The position numbers were made by a program, and so were the translations under genes. From the NCBI RefSeq assembly GCF_002865645.1, contig NW_020194515.1, positions 806,001-870,000 of the forward strand: 64,000 nucleotides of DNA, given 5' to 3'. Under the pieces are notes generated by a model, which did no database searches, had not been told where the DNA came from, and was given only the letters and a program-made list of their open reading frames with translations. Source of the stretch: Hyaloscypha bicolor E. Taxonomy: Eukaryota > Ascomycota > Leotiomycetes > Helotiales > Hyaloscyphaceae. Shown here piece by piece: positions 45,680-57,753 of the stretch; position 1 is the first letter of the stretch, and every line of letters starts with the position of its first letter.

Positions 45680-46280
45680 AGCTAGATCAGGCGCGCGCTA
45701 TGGATCGATGTATTCTCTTGATGTAGAAGTCTGAGGCTCTGAAGAAGAAAGACGTACCAAACCCTACAACATTTTGAAAGGGCTTTAATAGTTTGTAGCC
45801 CGGTGACTGGTAGCGAGGCGAAGGCTTGCCCCACCGCCGGGGAAAAACTAAAACGACCCCCCGGTGTCGATGGCAAAATCTTTTTTTGGCTTAGCGCTCG
45901 GCATTTCCCCCCGCCTGCCCCCTCCCCCCCCCCCAAGTATCGAGTAGGAGTATTAATAAATTTTAGAGTTTTAATAATGCCTAATTCATTATTTATATAT
46001 GCTTAAGCCTTTCTCTCGAATCAGATTTCTTATTAGTTATAAGGAAATTTATATATAAGAGCTTGCTTTAGTTTTGGAGTATAAGAGAGCCTAGATAATT
46101 ATTGCGCACGAGGCAAAAGTTCCAGGTGCTTAATCGCTAAATTTTCAGGCTCTCTTAAGGTCGACACCCCTAATCGACACCCCCTTCCCCCCCAAATAAT
46201 ATTACTAATCGATACCCCAAATAACGGGCGATGAGGGGGGAGACTTGGAAATAGAGGCTCTGAAGATATCGGGCTACTAG
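45680..46280. other. AT-rich repeat-like DNA with C-rich runs
   Basis: 45857-45945 is C-rich (GACCCCCCGGTGTCGATGG, later a run of about 12 C). 45946-46130 is very AT-rich. The right side has GGTCGACACCCC and ATCGACACCCCC, which invert the left GGTGTCGATGG word. It looks like a degraded element that separates the intact HET gene from a truncated one. Confidence 0.4.
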
Positions 46281-47671
46281 CAAGGAGCTACTCTGACTAT
46301 TGTGGCAGTGAACTGCGGCGAGGGGCTTAGCTTGTTTCCCGATCGGGGCTCACCCAGCGAGACCCCCATAGCACAACTCCCATTTCACCCGAACCCTGGC
46401 CCTGGTAGCCGTAGCTTCGGCCACTTCTGCATTTATCCAATTCTCAAAGACAGTGTATTCCACAACTATCGGGACACTGTCTCCAACAGCGAGCTGCTCA
46501 CACGAGCGTGGGTATTCCAGGAATGGGCTCTCAGCCGCGGTATCCTCTGTGCTACGCCTTTTGGGCTACTCATGCAGTGTCGATCCGGGAAAGTTTCTGA
46601 TGACAAACTCGAAAATATAGATTCCAGACGAAAACTGAAGGAGACGCCTCCAGAGTCGATGCTGAAGAGGTCGATTAGCTTTAATAAGTCGTCCATTCTT
46701 GGTGTGTGGGAGCTCTGGTATAATCTTGTATCTGTTTACTCAGGCACAACGCCGAATAAGACCAAGGATCGAGTTGTTGCTATATCAAGAGTGGCATCCG
46801 AGATCTTGGAAGCAATTAAATATGTCCTTACCACGCAGGTCAACCTATCAAAAGTCAAGAAGCTACCGAATGGTACTTAGATATGCGGCCACAGATGTCG
46901 TTAGCTCAATGGGACTCCACGCATATCAACTTTAGCGGCAGCTGCGTTGCTGGTATTTGGTTGTGGGAGATATTCCATGGTCTGCTCTGGGAACAAAATT
47001 GCCTCCCGGGCTTCTGCGGATCAAGAGTTACAGGTTTCCCAACTTGGTCCTGGGCATCACTTATGACAGGGGACAGATGGGCCCCAGAAAGCACAAATTG
47101 AGCTTGCTCTGCGAGGTAATTCGTTTGCGTACTGCGGACAACCAAGGACACGTCAGCTCTCGACATCTAGTAGGTCCTTCTTGGCAGGGCAATAGTGAAC
47201 TGTACTGTGTGCTAATATCCTCAGCATTTGAGGAACAACATAGCAAGTAATCAATAATCTTTAGTTTGGGTATTTCTGCAGTTAAAATGGTTATCAAGTG
47301 CCGACTTCAATCTATTAAGTGTGATGATAGGTTTGCTAGAATAGTGGACCAGGATATCGTAGCATCAGCAACTAGCTAACGCTCAAAACCCCGACAAAAT
47401 CACTAGTGTAGGGTTTGCTCGCCCATAGCTCTAACTAAACCAATCGGTTAGGCCTCATTCGAGCATCCGGAATTTCAAGAAGATGATGCCTTTCGTGAGT
47501 GGCAAATCAGCCACCCCTTACATGTCTTCCAAATTCACGATATCCCTTTCGGATATAGTCTAGGAAGCTTTGATATCCATTCCACTGCATTTTGGGTTCT
47601 TTTTGTGAGAAGTGTGGACAAAAATCGTTTCGAGAGAGTCGGCATAGGAGAGGCTTTTTGGCAAGGACATT
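46281..47671 (+). pseudogene. 5'-truncated HET-domain gene relic
   Basis: Opens at 46281 with GATLTIVAVNCGEGLSLF, which corresponds to the end of a HET domain; the whole N-terminal half with the SYTWG and DAICINQ motifs is missing. The text continues SELLTRAWVFQEWALSRGIL, then LWYNLVSVYSGTTPNKTKDR, and stops at 46878. Later blocks in other frames are SCVAGIWLWEIFHGLLWEQN, FPTWSWASL (46950-47100) and a C-terminal piece FWVLFVRSVDKNRFERVGIG (47590-47671). This is the usual C-terminal layout of long HET proteins. The 5' break abuts AT-rich repeat-like DNA. Non-functional. Confidence 0.8.
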
Positions 47672-48144
47672 GAGAAAGGGTTTAGCGAAGCGGTTGAGCG
47701 GCTGGTTGACCTTGTATAAAAGTTATGTGAAAGGAAAATTTCTTTGCAGGCTCCTTAATTACTACTTACTACCTTATTGATCACAGGTTTGCGTGTTGGC
47801 TTGCTAAGATTGAAACATGTCCTCATCGATGCCTCGAAGGGCGTCAGGGGCGAAAAGGGGTTAACCGAGTCTTGGCAACAAGAACAGTTTTGACTAAATA
47901 CAACTCACTCCACAACCATCTGTACTGGACCCAGTTTGATCGACATGCCAACAATGCCAAAGTAGAAGTATATCTTAGTTCTGCCATCTAACCAATCCTT
48001 CTAACTCAGTCCGAGGGTTGACCATATCACGTGCGGCTGCTTTTGGCCCTGCTTAGCTGACAACATGCTTTGGACGGCTTCAAGCTCTAGGCTTCATCCA
48101 TACAAGACCACTTTGTGCCTTAACCAACCACAGTTGTAACAACT
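47672..48144. other. Intergenic, no gene recognised
   Basis: About 470 bp between two relics. Nothing was recognised. Confidence 0.45.
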
Positions 48145-49597
48145 TTGATGTGCAAAAATGTTCAGGTATTTATAAACAGTCGTGTAAATAAACCTTTCGC
48201 TATATATTCCTCCTTTCCTCTCTTCTCTATTGCACTCCTCACAGTAAATACTATTTCCCTCTCCCGTGACTCCTACCACTTCAACCCCCTCGAACACCTC
48301 GCCGGCGTTGCCCCTTTCTTCGACGCGTTCGATCCCCCACCCAAACCCTCCCCTCCCCAAGGCTGGAATATAACGCGTGCAGCCTACCTCATCCGCCACG
48401 CCGCCGTCTACGCCAACGACTTCGACTACGAAACCTACATCTCACCTTTCGTCCAAAAACTTTCGAACACAACCATTGACTCGTCTTATATCCCCGCCCT
48501 CTCCTTCCTCTTGACATGGACGGATCCGATCAATTGCGGAGCAGGGGATGTAGACAAGACCCGGGAAGCTGGAGGCTACAAAACTGGGTGTGGATATTGA
48601 GCAGCAATATCAGGGATTGAGAACACCGAAGAATATCTGGACGTCAATTGCGAAAAGGGCGGTTAAGAGTGCGAAGAGCTTGGCGGCTGGACTTACGGAT
48701 GATAAGTCAGATATGCAGGTTTTGCAGATCTCGGAGGGGGGGAAGAGGGTGTCAATTAATTGACGCCGTATGAGTGCTGTCCTGCATATAGCGCTTCTGC
48801 TGGGAGTGACCAGTCCATGGTAAATACCCTCTCTCTCTCTCTCTCTCTCAAACAGAGACCAGGCACTGATTTACGTATAGGAATTTTTGAATATATATAT
48901 ACCAAGCAAGTGATAGCACGCTTCTACGCCTCCGCCCCATCCTACAACTCCACACTAACAGACACCTACGCTATCTCCCTCCTCTGCGGTAGCTCGCCAT
49001 TCTGCTTTCTCTCCCTGCTCACGCCTAACGAATGGCTCGGCTTAGAATACACAAACGACATTCAATGCCACTACAACACAGGGTACGGCTCCCCCACCTC
49101 CGGGACCATCGCCTTCCCTTGTGCAAACGCCACCTTCAATACCCATTCTAGCTCCCAGAATTCCTCGTCAAACGCAAGCAGCGATCAAGATCTGTATATC
49201 TCTTTCACGCACCGCGAACTCCCGCCCTGCCCTGGGGCTTTTTAATAACAGCGCTTTCTCTGGCGCTAATAATATCAACGGCACAATGCCACTTAATACC
49301 ATAAATCACAGAAGAGCATGGAAGGGCTCGAATGTTTTGCAATTTCTGACGAATGTAGTGATCGAGGAGATGAGCCGTGATAGTTTTGGGTATGAGAGTC
49401 TGGAATATTGGAGGGTGCTAGTTAGCGATAGTCCGCAAAGTCTTTATGGGTGCAGTGATGGGCCTGGATAGAGCTGCTCTGCAGGAGACTTGATGGGATG
49501 GTTGGCTGGCAGGGCGGAGACGGTTGAGGAGTATGGGGATACATGTCAAGTAGATTACTTGAACAGCACTGATGCGTTTGGTATCTACAACTCGTGA
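48145..49597 (+). pseudogene. Histidine acid phosphatase (phytase-like) relic
   Basis: Blocks of a secreted histidine-phosphatase family protein appear in order in changing frames. First: HFNPLEHLAGVAPFFDAFDP, AAYLIRHAAVYANDFDYETY and LSFLLTWTDP (to 48598). Then KLGVDIEQQYQGLRTPKNIW (48570-48770), LTPYECCPAYSASAGS, and SLLTPNEWLGLEYTND with FTHRELPP (48900-49245). The last blocks are LGLFNNSAFSGANNI, TINHRRAWKGSNVL and CQVDYLNSTDAFGIYNS (to 49597). At least three frame breaks and in-frame stops occur. The catalytic RHGxRxP is RHAA here, as in an inactive subfamily. A (CT)n tract sits in a former intron near 48830. Confidence 0.85.
48830..48850. repeat. (CT)n microsatellite
   Basis: About ten CT units inside the histidine phosphatase relic. 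A similar CT tract lies near 41540-41561. Confidence 0.85.
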
Positions 49598-50032
49598 ATA
49601 GAGGCAGTACAGAGTTGAACGAAATCACGCAGCACTCTCAAGAATCGTCATGCAGACTTTTATTTATTCATTAATTACACGCATCTTCCTCAGAAAGCCA
49701 CCATAAAACTCTCCAACCATTGAATGTACCAGGAGTTCGCGACGGTAGCAGGTCATCATCATCTCTGCCACAGTCCCACAATGTCGTGATCGGATCGGAA
49801 GGTCGAGAAAAAAGGAAACAAGGAAATCGATTTGTCGCTCGAAGGGCGCTTCGCAGTAGGCGGATTTCGAATACTGCATTGCAGAGAATGGTATCCGAAC
49901 GACTCCAACAATGAAGAAAAATCGAAATGGTACAGGTGGTGGTGGGGTCGAAGATGCAGAAGCGTTGATATCCAGTCTCACGCGCAACAACCAAATGCCA
50001 GTTGTGAGATCCAGAAATCAGCCAAGTGGAGA
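49598..50032. other. Intergenic between converging genes
   Basis: About 430 bp. No gene was recognised; it holds the 3' end of the pheromone receptor gene. Confidence 0.45.
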
Positions 50033-52280
50033 TCAAGCATCGCTTGCCTTTCCCTTACCCTTCCAGCCTGAGCCAGAAGCGGTAAAGTCATCAGCATCAT
50101 AGTCATCACCAGAGTGCTCAGGGCCAAAGGCGTGAGCTTCGGATCCGACGAAGTCGTCGAGCTCAATGGACGGATGACGAGTGTCGAAAGGGGCAGCGCG
50201 AGTGGCGGAAGCAAAATCGGAAGCAGCGTCGGAAGTTGAAGAAGACGGAATACCAAGTGGGATGGCCGGCTCAGTAGTAACAGAAGAAGCGTAAGCAAAG
50301 TATCCAGGGGAAGAAGAGGGACCAGCGAACGAAGTACCAGAGTTCGAAAAAGCGGGAGTGGCACAGACAGTCTCAGATGCATTGCCAGTCCAGAAACGGG
50401 TAGCGACAAGGTCTGGACGAGGATATAACCATGCTGACGACTGTGATTTGAAACTATGGAAGCTCTGTTCACGGGGGATGCTGAATTCATTCGGAAGTGG
50501 TGCAACTGTTCGATTGGCTGTTGATCGACGAGAGAAGGGATTCGCTGGCAAGTTGGGCTGAGTACGGAAGAAGGTGGAGAACAGACCAGTAGGGCCAACA
50601 CGACGGAAAGCAGTATTCGTTGGTTGCGTCGACGTCTGTTCGAGTATATCCCCATGTCTCACCTCATTCCGGAGCGGCGACGAAGTAATTGAACTAGTGG
50701 AGCCGGCAGAGGAGGTGGGATATAGGAACCGGCCGTTAAACAGCGTGCTGGTTGAGCCATAAAAAGAGAAATCGGCGGTAGTGGCAGAATCAAAGGTGGT
50801 TTGAGAAGCATTCTTTCCGGCTCTAATAGGGTTTTTGGTTAGTTGCTGTCAAGAGAACATATGGTATGAGGAGACTTACAACTCGAGGCCTTCGCCAACG
50901 ACAGTCGTAGCTTGGTTATTGCTGATAGATCGGCGGCTAGACCAATTCCATTGCAAGCAACGTCGGAACCACTTCGACGTAGAAGCCATAGCTCCTTCGG
51001 CCCATTGCATAAACTTGCCAGGAGTGCCAGCTGCCCACTTGTCCAGTCTTGGGCTGGTTGCGAGCCAAGTCAACAAATTACCGAAAGGGTCGAACCGTAA
51101 AGTGACAGGATCAAACATCCAACTTGTGAGACGGTTGCTTTGTAGCAGGGTTCTGTTCGAGGAAGCAGTACCGCACCTAGGTTGAAGAGGTCGGGTAAGA
51201 GACGGCCAGAATTTGCCAAATCCCAATGTGGCGAGCATCTTACGAGTTTCGATAACTGACTCGCGTTGAAAACCAAAGAAAAGAAAGAACACGAGGTTCC
51301 AGGCCGCGGAAGTCCAACCAATGTATTGACTCATCTGGCCGCCGTAATCAGCTAGGGTTACCTTGTCTGGTTGATTCCAACCGTCGGAGTAGTTGTCGAA
51401 CAAACTATAGCGCGTGACGCCCGAGGATATTGCGTTGAGGAAAAAGGCGCCTTGGACGGGGATGTAACTTAGCAACACCACAATTGAAATGGTGACCATT
51501 CTGAGGAACATTCGATCTCGAATTTTCGATCCGTTACTGACTAGGATACCGCTGATATCTCGACGGTGCTTGAGGACACGGACGACAACACGAACTTGAG
51601 ACAAAACGGTCAGCTCACAATTCATATAATAGACACATTTCGCGTTCTTGGAGAAAAGGCGTGGGACTGGAAAACTTACCGGCTGAATAGGAAGTCAGAA
51701 GCATTACGAGGGGACACCAGACCGTGATGATCAAGAACTTGAGCCAGGAATCATCTAAGAGGTCCCCGCAGCCCATTACCGGGACTACCGCAAAGCGACC
51801 TTTCCGGACGAGGTAGCTAAGAGGGATCTGGACCAGCGGAACGAGCCAGCAGTACAGTGCCTCCTTCAATAATTGTCTTCGCTGCTCAGCGTTCGATAGT
51901 CCGAATTGACGCTGACCGCTGACTGCATTTGCAAGAGCGTTCAGGAAGCGCCAGAGTGACAATGCCAGAGACAGAGTGAAGGGGTACTTAAGAGGAGCCT
52001 GTATGTCGCAAAGTCCCGTGCCATCCCACCAATTGTTGATGTCCTGGGTGGGCCAAATAATAGCATTGATAAGGTATTGAAGGCAGAGGAGGCAGTTGAG
52101 CGCGATCATGTTGCAGCCAGAGAAGGTGAGAGCACCTCTGCCATTGTAGTAGGTACGGAAAGTTGGCAGAGGTAGAATAATCCCCAGAAAGCAGAACAAA
52201 CACATGAATATCCTGCTGGCATGGTTTACCAAGTCTGGCATGATGTCGACCACGTCTGCCACGTCCGCCACGTCCGCCAT
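50033..52280 (-). CDS. ste3: Ste3-type (a-factor) pheromone receptor, GPCR
   Basis: A seven-transmembrane receptor for lipid-modified mating pheromone; it acts at the plasma membrane through a heterotrimeric G protein. Exons 52280-51680, 51594-50880 and 50822-50033 give 701 residues. TM1-2 with ALNCLLCLQYLINAIIWP, then INNWWDGTGLCDIQAPLKY, is the Ste3 signature. Further TMs are GRFAVVPV..LKFLIITVWCPLVM, MVTISIVVLLSYIPVQGAFF and YIGWTSAAWNLVFFLFFGF. The third intracellular loop begins VRVVVRVLKHRRDISG. The C-terminal tail of about 330 residues is Ser/Thr-rich and carries a low-complexity, acidic end (DDYDADDF), as in other filamentous-fungus Ste3/Pre-1 proteins. The N-terminus is repetitive (ADVADVADV). 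No mating-type genes are linked here. Confidence 0.93.
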
Positions 52281-53423
52281 CTTGAAGGCTGCAGCGATCT
52301 GGCAATGTGAAGTCGACGTGAGATCAAAGCGTTTGTGTGAAGATCTGTGAGCAAAAGTGGATGGCAATAAGTCAGGAGAACGTTGCTAAGAGCAAGAACT
52401 CTATGTGCAACGCAGGACGCAAGTCGAGGATGTGGTTGTGGGGAGGACCAAGACGTAGAAAGAAGGTAAAGAGGAAGGAAGGAAAATTTTTCCACTGGGA
52501 CAAAGATGTCCACATGTGTCGACTTTAGTAGCTCGGAGTAGGCGCTTTAGTATTGTCGGAGTCGCTCGAAATTTACCCATTGTCAACTGTCGCTTGCGGC
52601 ACATGATTAGGGCGAGGGCACTGCTTCGAACTTCAAAAGGCGATTATAGTGAATGACGAACAAGCGAACGCAGAATAGATTTGACGGCAAGTTGGAATTG
52701 ATGTCCTAGGTTGTGATAGCTATTGAGGATTGGTATTGAGGAAGTTGTATCGAAGGCTCTTGGTGTTGTGGCCCGGGCGCCGCCCCTATTTCCAAACCTC
52801 ACTCTAAACACCGAAGCGAGTCGTGTAATCAAGAAAGCTTGTCAGCCACAAACAGTTCAGAGCGAGGATGACGGGATCAACAAAGAAGACTTGACACTAT
52901 TGAGGAAACAGAAAACTTGCAGGAAACGCTGAGCATCAATTGGAGTTGGTCGCTGCCGTCTTCGAGCTCCTGGAAGACTGAGCAGCAAAGGTGAAAGTTA
53001 CATGATAGCCACAAGACGGACTTCAGCTTTGCCTTGCATAAGCGTTAACAGTGACCGTGTTTATGGGACAGCAAATACGGCAGTGGCACGGGGCTCTGAG
53101 ATTTCCGAGGTTATTGGCGTGATATGGGGTGGGGCGGTATAAAGAACGTGCAGGCGGGAATGCAACCTGTCGGATTAGCCAACCAGAGAGAAACCTGATA
53201 GCGAGATGCCACATTCGCCATATTGTCCATCTACATCGCTAAGTCCGGCTTGTCTTGCGATTGGAAGGTGTGCCGTTGTACATAGCATTCGATTTGGCTC
53301 AACTTGGGTACCATGTGTATAGTATCACGTGACATCACACTCTAGGGCAGCATCAGGATCGATTTCATCATGATATGATGGGCAGAATATTGTCTGCCAG
53401 ACTCAGTCAGTCTCTGATTCAAA
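52281..53423. other. Intergenic, Ste3 promoter side
   Basis: About 1.1 kb upstream of the receptor gene. Short ORFs only; no recognised gene. Confidence 0.45.
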
Positions 53424-54825
53424 TCAAGGTTTTTCCAACTGTTCCTGAATAAAGGTCTTAGTATCATCCAGGGCCTGGCCCGCCTCGTCAAGCATGTCCG
53501 GGAACCCAGTGAACCCGTGAGGGGCTCCCGGATAGATCTTCAGGATGGCGTAACCACCGGCCATCAACCATTTCGTGGCCATCACGACCGAGTCATCGAG
53601 CAACGGATCCTCAGTACCGCAGGTGAACAACGCAGGGGGAAGTCTGCCTCGGTACTTTTCGAGATTTTCATAATAGGGAGAGACGGAAGGATGTATCTTC
53701 TGCTCGGGCGTCATGTTTGGCACGAAGGCGTTCACAAAATGGCTGATCATCTCTCTATTGAGGATGAGGGGCCGACTGAAATTTATGCTTGAAGGGAACC
53801 CATTGCAAAGGTCGTAGCAGCCGAAGTGGAGGAGGAGGCCGGAGAGATTGAACGTCGGATGGGTGGTGAGAAGGTGGTATGCTGTCACCACGGATAGGTG
53901 GGCACCGGCAGACTATTTGGAATAGGTCGTCAGTAACTAGGTCAGTCGTGCATCGTAAGAGATAGGGAAATGGGATAGCTATCAGAAGTAGTTAACTTGA
54001 CAATCAAAAGATCATCTACCCCAAAGGGGCAGGATGCTCCATCAGTAAAATCCCTTAACTTTGATGGATCATCATCTCACAAATCTGGACATGTCAAACA
54101 AAATCTAGACGTACCTCTCCGCCGATGAATCTCACTGGTCCTCCAAACTCAGCCTCCGAAGTTTTGAATAGGTATTCGGCTGTATCAGGTCAGCTAAGGA
54201 CGTCCCAGGCTCCCAAACGTCAAGACACACCGGCATCATAGCAGTCCTCCGGTCCTCGCGGGAATGGATCCTCAGGCGCAAGGCGATATCCCACTGAAAT
54301 AACAGCGGCATCCGCCATGTCGGCGTAAAAGGATAAAAGAGGATCCTGGGACTTCTCATCTCCAATCTGTACACATCAGCGGACACCCAGCCACTGTCTC
54401 CTCAATATTTGTGCCTTACAACCCAGCCACCACCATGGAAGTGGATAATGACTCCCAGGCACTTCTTCCTCTCCTCTGCCGTCGTTCTCGCCTTCGGATA
54501 CATCAATCGGCAAGGGATACCTCTCCCAGCATCGCGACTTCGGATCTTGATATCAATCGCATCGGGTAGGACTTTCGGGGCAGGGAATGCTGTCTCGCCC
54601 TTCAATCGCATTTCTCGATACTTTGCAGCTCCCACCTGGCATTTCACCAACATGAGTAATTGAAGCTTCAGGGTAGCCGGGAAGAGATTACAGACGGACC
54701 TCGTACCATTTTGGACCCTTCTCAATAAACTCGATCAAGCGGTCGTTGAGACGTTTCGATTGTTCAGAGGCAGCTGCGGGGTCGAATTTCCCCGCGTTTA
54801 GGGTGATGTCTGAGGTTAGAGGCAT
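53424..54825 (-). CDS. Alpha/beta hydrolase fold-3 (hormone-sensitive-lipase type) esterase
   Basis: A cytosolic esterase/lipase of the HSL family that hydrolyses small acyl esters. Exons 54825-54700, 54635-54420, 54366-54231, 54179-54115 and 53912-53424 give 343 residues. The oxyanion-hole motif HFHGGGWV lies at about 107-114. The nucleophile Ser182 in GGESAGAHL is formed exactly at the last splice junction. GYRLAPEDPFP is a family motif, EDPLLDD holds the acid, and PHGFTGF the His. Joins were chosen for GT-AG sites and restored motifs. The substrate is not inferable. No secretion signal. High confidence in family and model. Confidence 0.92.
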
Positions 54826-55373
54826 TGTTTGGAGCTTTGGAGGACCTGCACTTGCACTTGCACTTTCACTTGCAATTTTTTTCTATACAGTTGATCCAAG
54901 GGAAAGAAAAGAGAGGCAATCCGTGGCTCACGGAGACTTTATGAAAGAAGGAAGTCGGGGTCGGGTGAAGGTACTTCCCGCATGGCGGGGTTCGCGCCAT
55001 GCGAGCCGTCCTCGTACCCGGCAACTCATTCGGCATTGCTCGTCTCGTCCAAAGTAGAGAGTGGGAAGGAGCTGACATCCTCGCTCGGAGACCATGCGCC
55101 ACATACTTGTACAACATGCTTTTCGACGGCATCCTCTTGGCCCGACATGCAGGAACAGATTCGTCCAATTACTGCGGTGGATTAATTAGTGATACAGGGG
55201 GAACACCCGTATATACCCCGCGACCTGGGGTATTCCCGTATTCCTTCTAACCCACTGGCCTTCCGAAAATCATGTCGCTGGACTCCATCGCTAATCCCAG
55301 AATTCCTCCACGTCGTTTTAGAGAAATAAATTTTTGTTATCGTCCCCGTCGTGGCCCTCCTACTCGTTCTGCA
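54826..55373. other. Intergenic with a short hexamer repeat
   Basis: About 550 bp. A run of ACTTGC units lies at 54848-54873. No gene was recognised. Confidence 0.5.
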
Positions 55374-56991
55374 TTAAGTATTCGATGTCGGTATCTTCTT
55401 GATCGGTCTGCCTGGCACCCTCTCCCCTCTCCCATTGGAAAGATACCGACCATTAATCGTCTTCTTCCCTCTATCAGCTGCCGGTGGATGCCCGACAACT
55501 TTCGTCCTCCCATAGCTGAGAACCGCCATCATGGCCTTGAAAGGAAGAGCAGCAAGAGCCCCGAATGCTTGCACAGGAAGCACAATCGTCGTGGCCGCCC
55601 ACTCGACAACAATCCCCGTAAAGCCCCTCTGCCTCTGTCCATTATTCGCCGCAGCAGCAGCAAGAGAAATAGCATCATTCAACCGCGCCTCCAACTCATG
55701 CAATCTCGACTCTGTCTGGAACGCCTGCAACGTTGCTCTCTTCTCATATCGTCGCACCGCCCGATTCAACGCATCAAGATCCGGCTGTAACGTCCTCCTC
55801 ACCTCCGTTGTCAGGACAGATGACTGTTTCCCGCTCAACGTAGGGTCAGAATTCGCAGGGGTTTCTGCAATCGAAGCTCGAGCTTCCAGGTCCTCTAACC
55901 TCCTAACAAGATCCCCTCCCTCTCCCAACCCTTTCCCTTTTATGCTATCGTATGGATTCGAGTTAACCACCCTTTGTAAATGTAACGTCCTCGATTGTAT
56001 AAGCTTCACCAGATGCGCCATAGGCCTCAATTCGCTCGCCAGCAGGAATATCGTCAAATTGTAGTTCGAAACCAGGCCTTCGGAAGGTCGTGTCAATTGC
56101 GATCGAATCGTATGCAGCAAGTACGCCCCGAAGACAGGAAACAGGAAGCAACTCAGCAACGCCAGCACCTCATGTGTATAAAGTTCATTCGTCGCCGCTT
56201 CGTGTGCAGGCAGGCGTCGAATTGGCTTATTAGTAGTTGTCTGCGTTTGCGTATGCGTCTGTGTCGTTGTTTGTCCAGCAATCTCCTCCTCCGGCACTTC
56301 CTCGAGCGTAGCAGTCGAGAAGCTCAACGCATTCTCATCCTCGCTCTCCTCCATAACCATCGTATCGCCATCATACTCCTCGTTCTTCCTTATAGCTTGT
56401 GCCGAATGATACCAATCCCTACAATAGAAATCCCAATTAGCCTCTTCCTTCCCATCTGCCTTCTGACTTCGAAAATAGACTTAGAACTCACCAAGGAATC
56501 CTCACACTCCAATTCAGGAAAATCGCCGCAAGGCCCAATAGCATCACATCAGTAATAATGCTACTCCCATTCGTAAACAGCATTCCCCCCACCGCCGGCA
56601 GAAGTGCAAAAGCCAACGGCGCAGAATGCCACGCACTCCCTCCCTCCTCCCCTCCTGCTCCCATTCCCCCCTCGCCTCGCTCACGCTTAGCCTTCGGAAG
56701 CAGCAAATCATCAGTACTTGACTGGAAACTCCTCCTCGCCTCCCTCAAACTATAATCCGAGAAATTCGAGCCGCGTCTCCTCACACCTCCCACACCTTCC
56801 CCTCTTGTAGCTCCATCTTCCAAATTCGCAGTTGTTGAGCGCCGTCTTACACCAGGCGTAGGGGCGGCACCATCATCGCCCGTAACCATAGTTGAGAAGC
56901 GATTCGTAGGTGGTCGTCTTCGTAATTGTGCGCTCTCTTCACCCGTTAGGACGCGTCTTAGGGGATTCGCGGGCGGGGATGCCTCCGCCAT
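55374..56991 (-). CDS. Coiled-coil membrane protein of unknown function, fungal conserved
   Basis: Exons 56991-56492 and 56418-55374 (GTGAGT donor, TGTAG acceptor) give 514 residues. The N-terminal 130 residues are Arg/Ser/Gly-rich and disordered. TMs follow at about 125-165 (AFALLPAVGGMLFTNG and ITDVMLLGLAAIFLNW) and about 245-265 (VLALLSCFLFPVFGAYLLH). A soluble region with coiled coil spans about 300-430 (VRRLEDLEARAS, LHELEARLNDAIS). A further hydrophobic stretch (VVEWAATTIVLPVQAFGALA) lies near 450-470, and the C-terminus is basic. The 3' end of exon 1 and the start of exon 2 rebuild RIPWDWYHSAQ. I do not recognise the function; relatives are widespread in moulds. Confidence 0.82.
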
Positions 56992-57393
56992 TATGGTGTT
57001 GTTTGCGCAGAAAGGATGCGCAAGGATGGCTGGAGTTGGGTGTTGATGTTTTTGCGGGCTGTGGAATGATGACGATGACGATCTTTGACCGGGGTGGTGA
57101 TCCCTGGAGCCTCGGCGCGTGAGGAAGATTTCACACACAACTTTTCTTTGCTTCGAGAGTTGAGGGAAAGTTTACAGTTATATTTGCAGAGTGGAGATGT
57201 TTGCAAGAGGCTCTGGACATTCTCTGTTGTTATGTCCTGTGGTTACCAAATTTTCCAACCCTGGCTGTACAGCAGCAAGCAGGACAATGTGAGGCAACCT
57301 TGATTTCAAGTGATCAAGGTACATCACGCAACCTTTCTAAATGAACGAAAGTGCTTCTATTAAACTATTTCTGCGTGTCCAAGTCTACGGATA

Positions 57394-57753
57394 TCACCGA
57401 TTCTTTCTACGTTTAAAAGTACGGGTAAAAGGTGGTACAGGCGCTACCTGACTCATTACAGCAGCAGCTTGGGCTTCTTGAACCTTTTTTGCCGCTGCTT
57501 CTTCGACTTCTGCTCGCATCCGAGCCTGCAGTGCGGTGAAATTAACCTCTGGATCCGCTGGTTCCGGTGGTGCTGCTTCATCGCTCATGTCTATATCTAC
57601 ATCCTCGTCTCCGTGTTCTGCGGGGCCCATTTCCACGGCCCCATCATCGTCTAGCTCTTCCTCAGAATCATTATTGCCCTCTTCTTCTTCGGAGCATTCA
57701 GCCTCAATGTCCTCGTCTTCATCAGAACAATCAATTTCCGGTGGGGGCGGAGG
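57394..57753 (-). CDS. Acidic C-terminal exon of an unrecognised protein (uncertain)
   Basis: The minus strand encodes an acidic run (CSDEDEDIEAECSEEEEG), then DVDIDMSDEAAPPEPADPEV, a helix FTALQARMRAEVEEAAAKKV and a basic end FTRTFKRRKNR with a stop at 57394. Upstream the frame is closed by a TGA near 57770, so an earlier exon would be needed, and I could not place it. The plus strand here is open too (57567-58367), so the coding strand is uncertain. Confidence 0.35.
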   Translation of the reverse strand, partial: PPPPPEIDCSDEDEDIEAECSEEEEGNNDSEEELDDDGAVEMGPAEHGDEDVDIDMSDEAAPPEPADPEVNFTALQARMRAEVEEAAAKKVQEAQAAAVMSQVAPVPPFTRTFKRRKNR

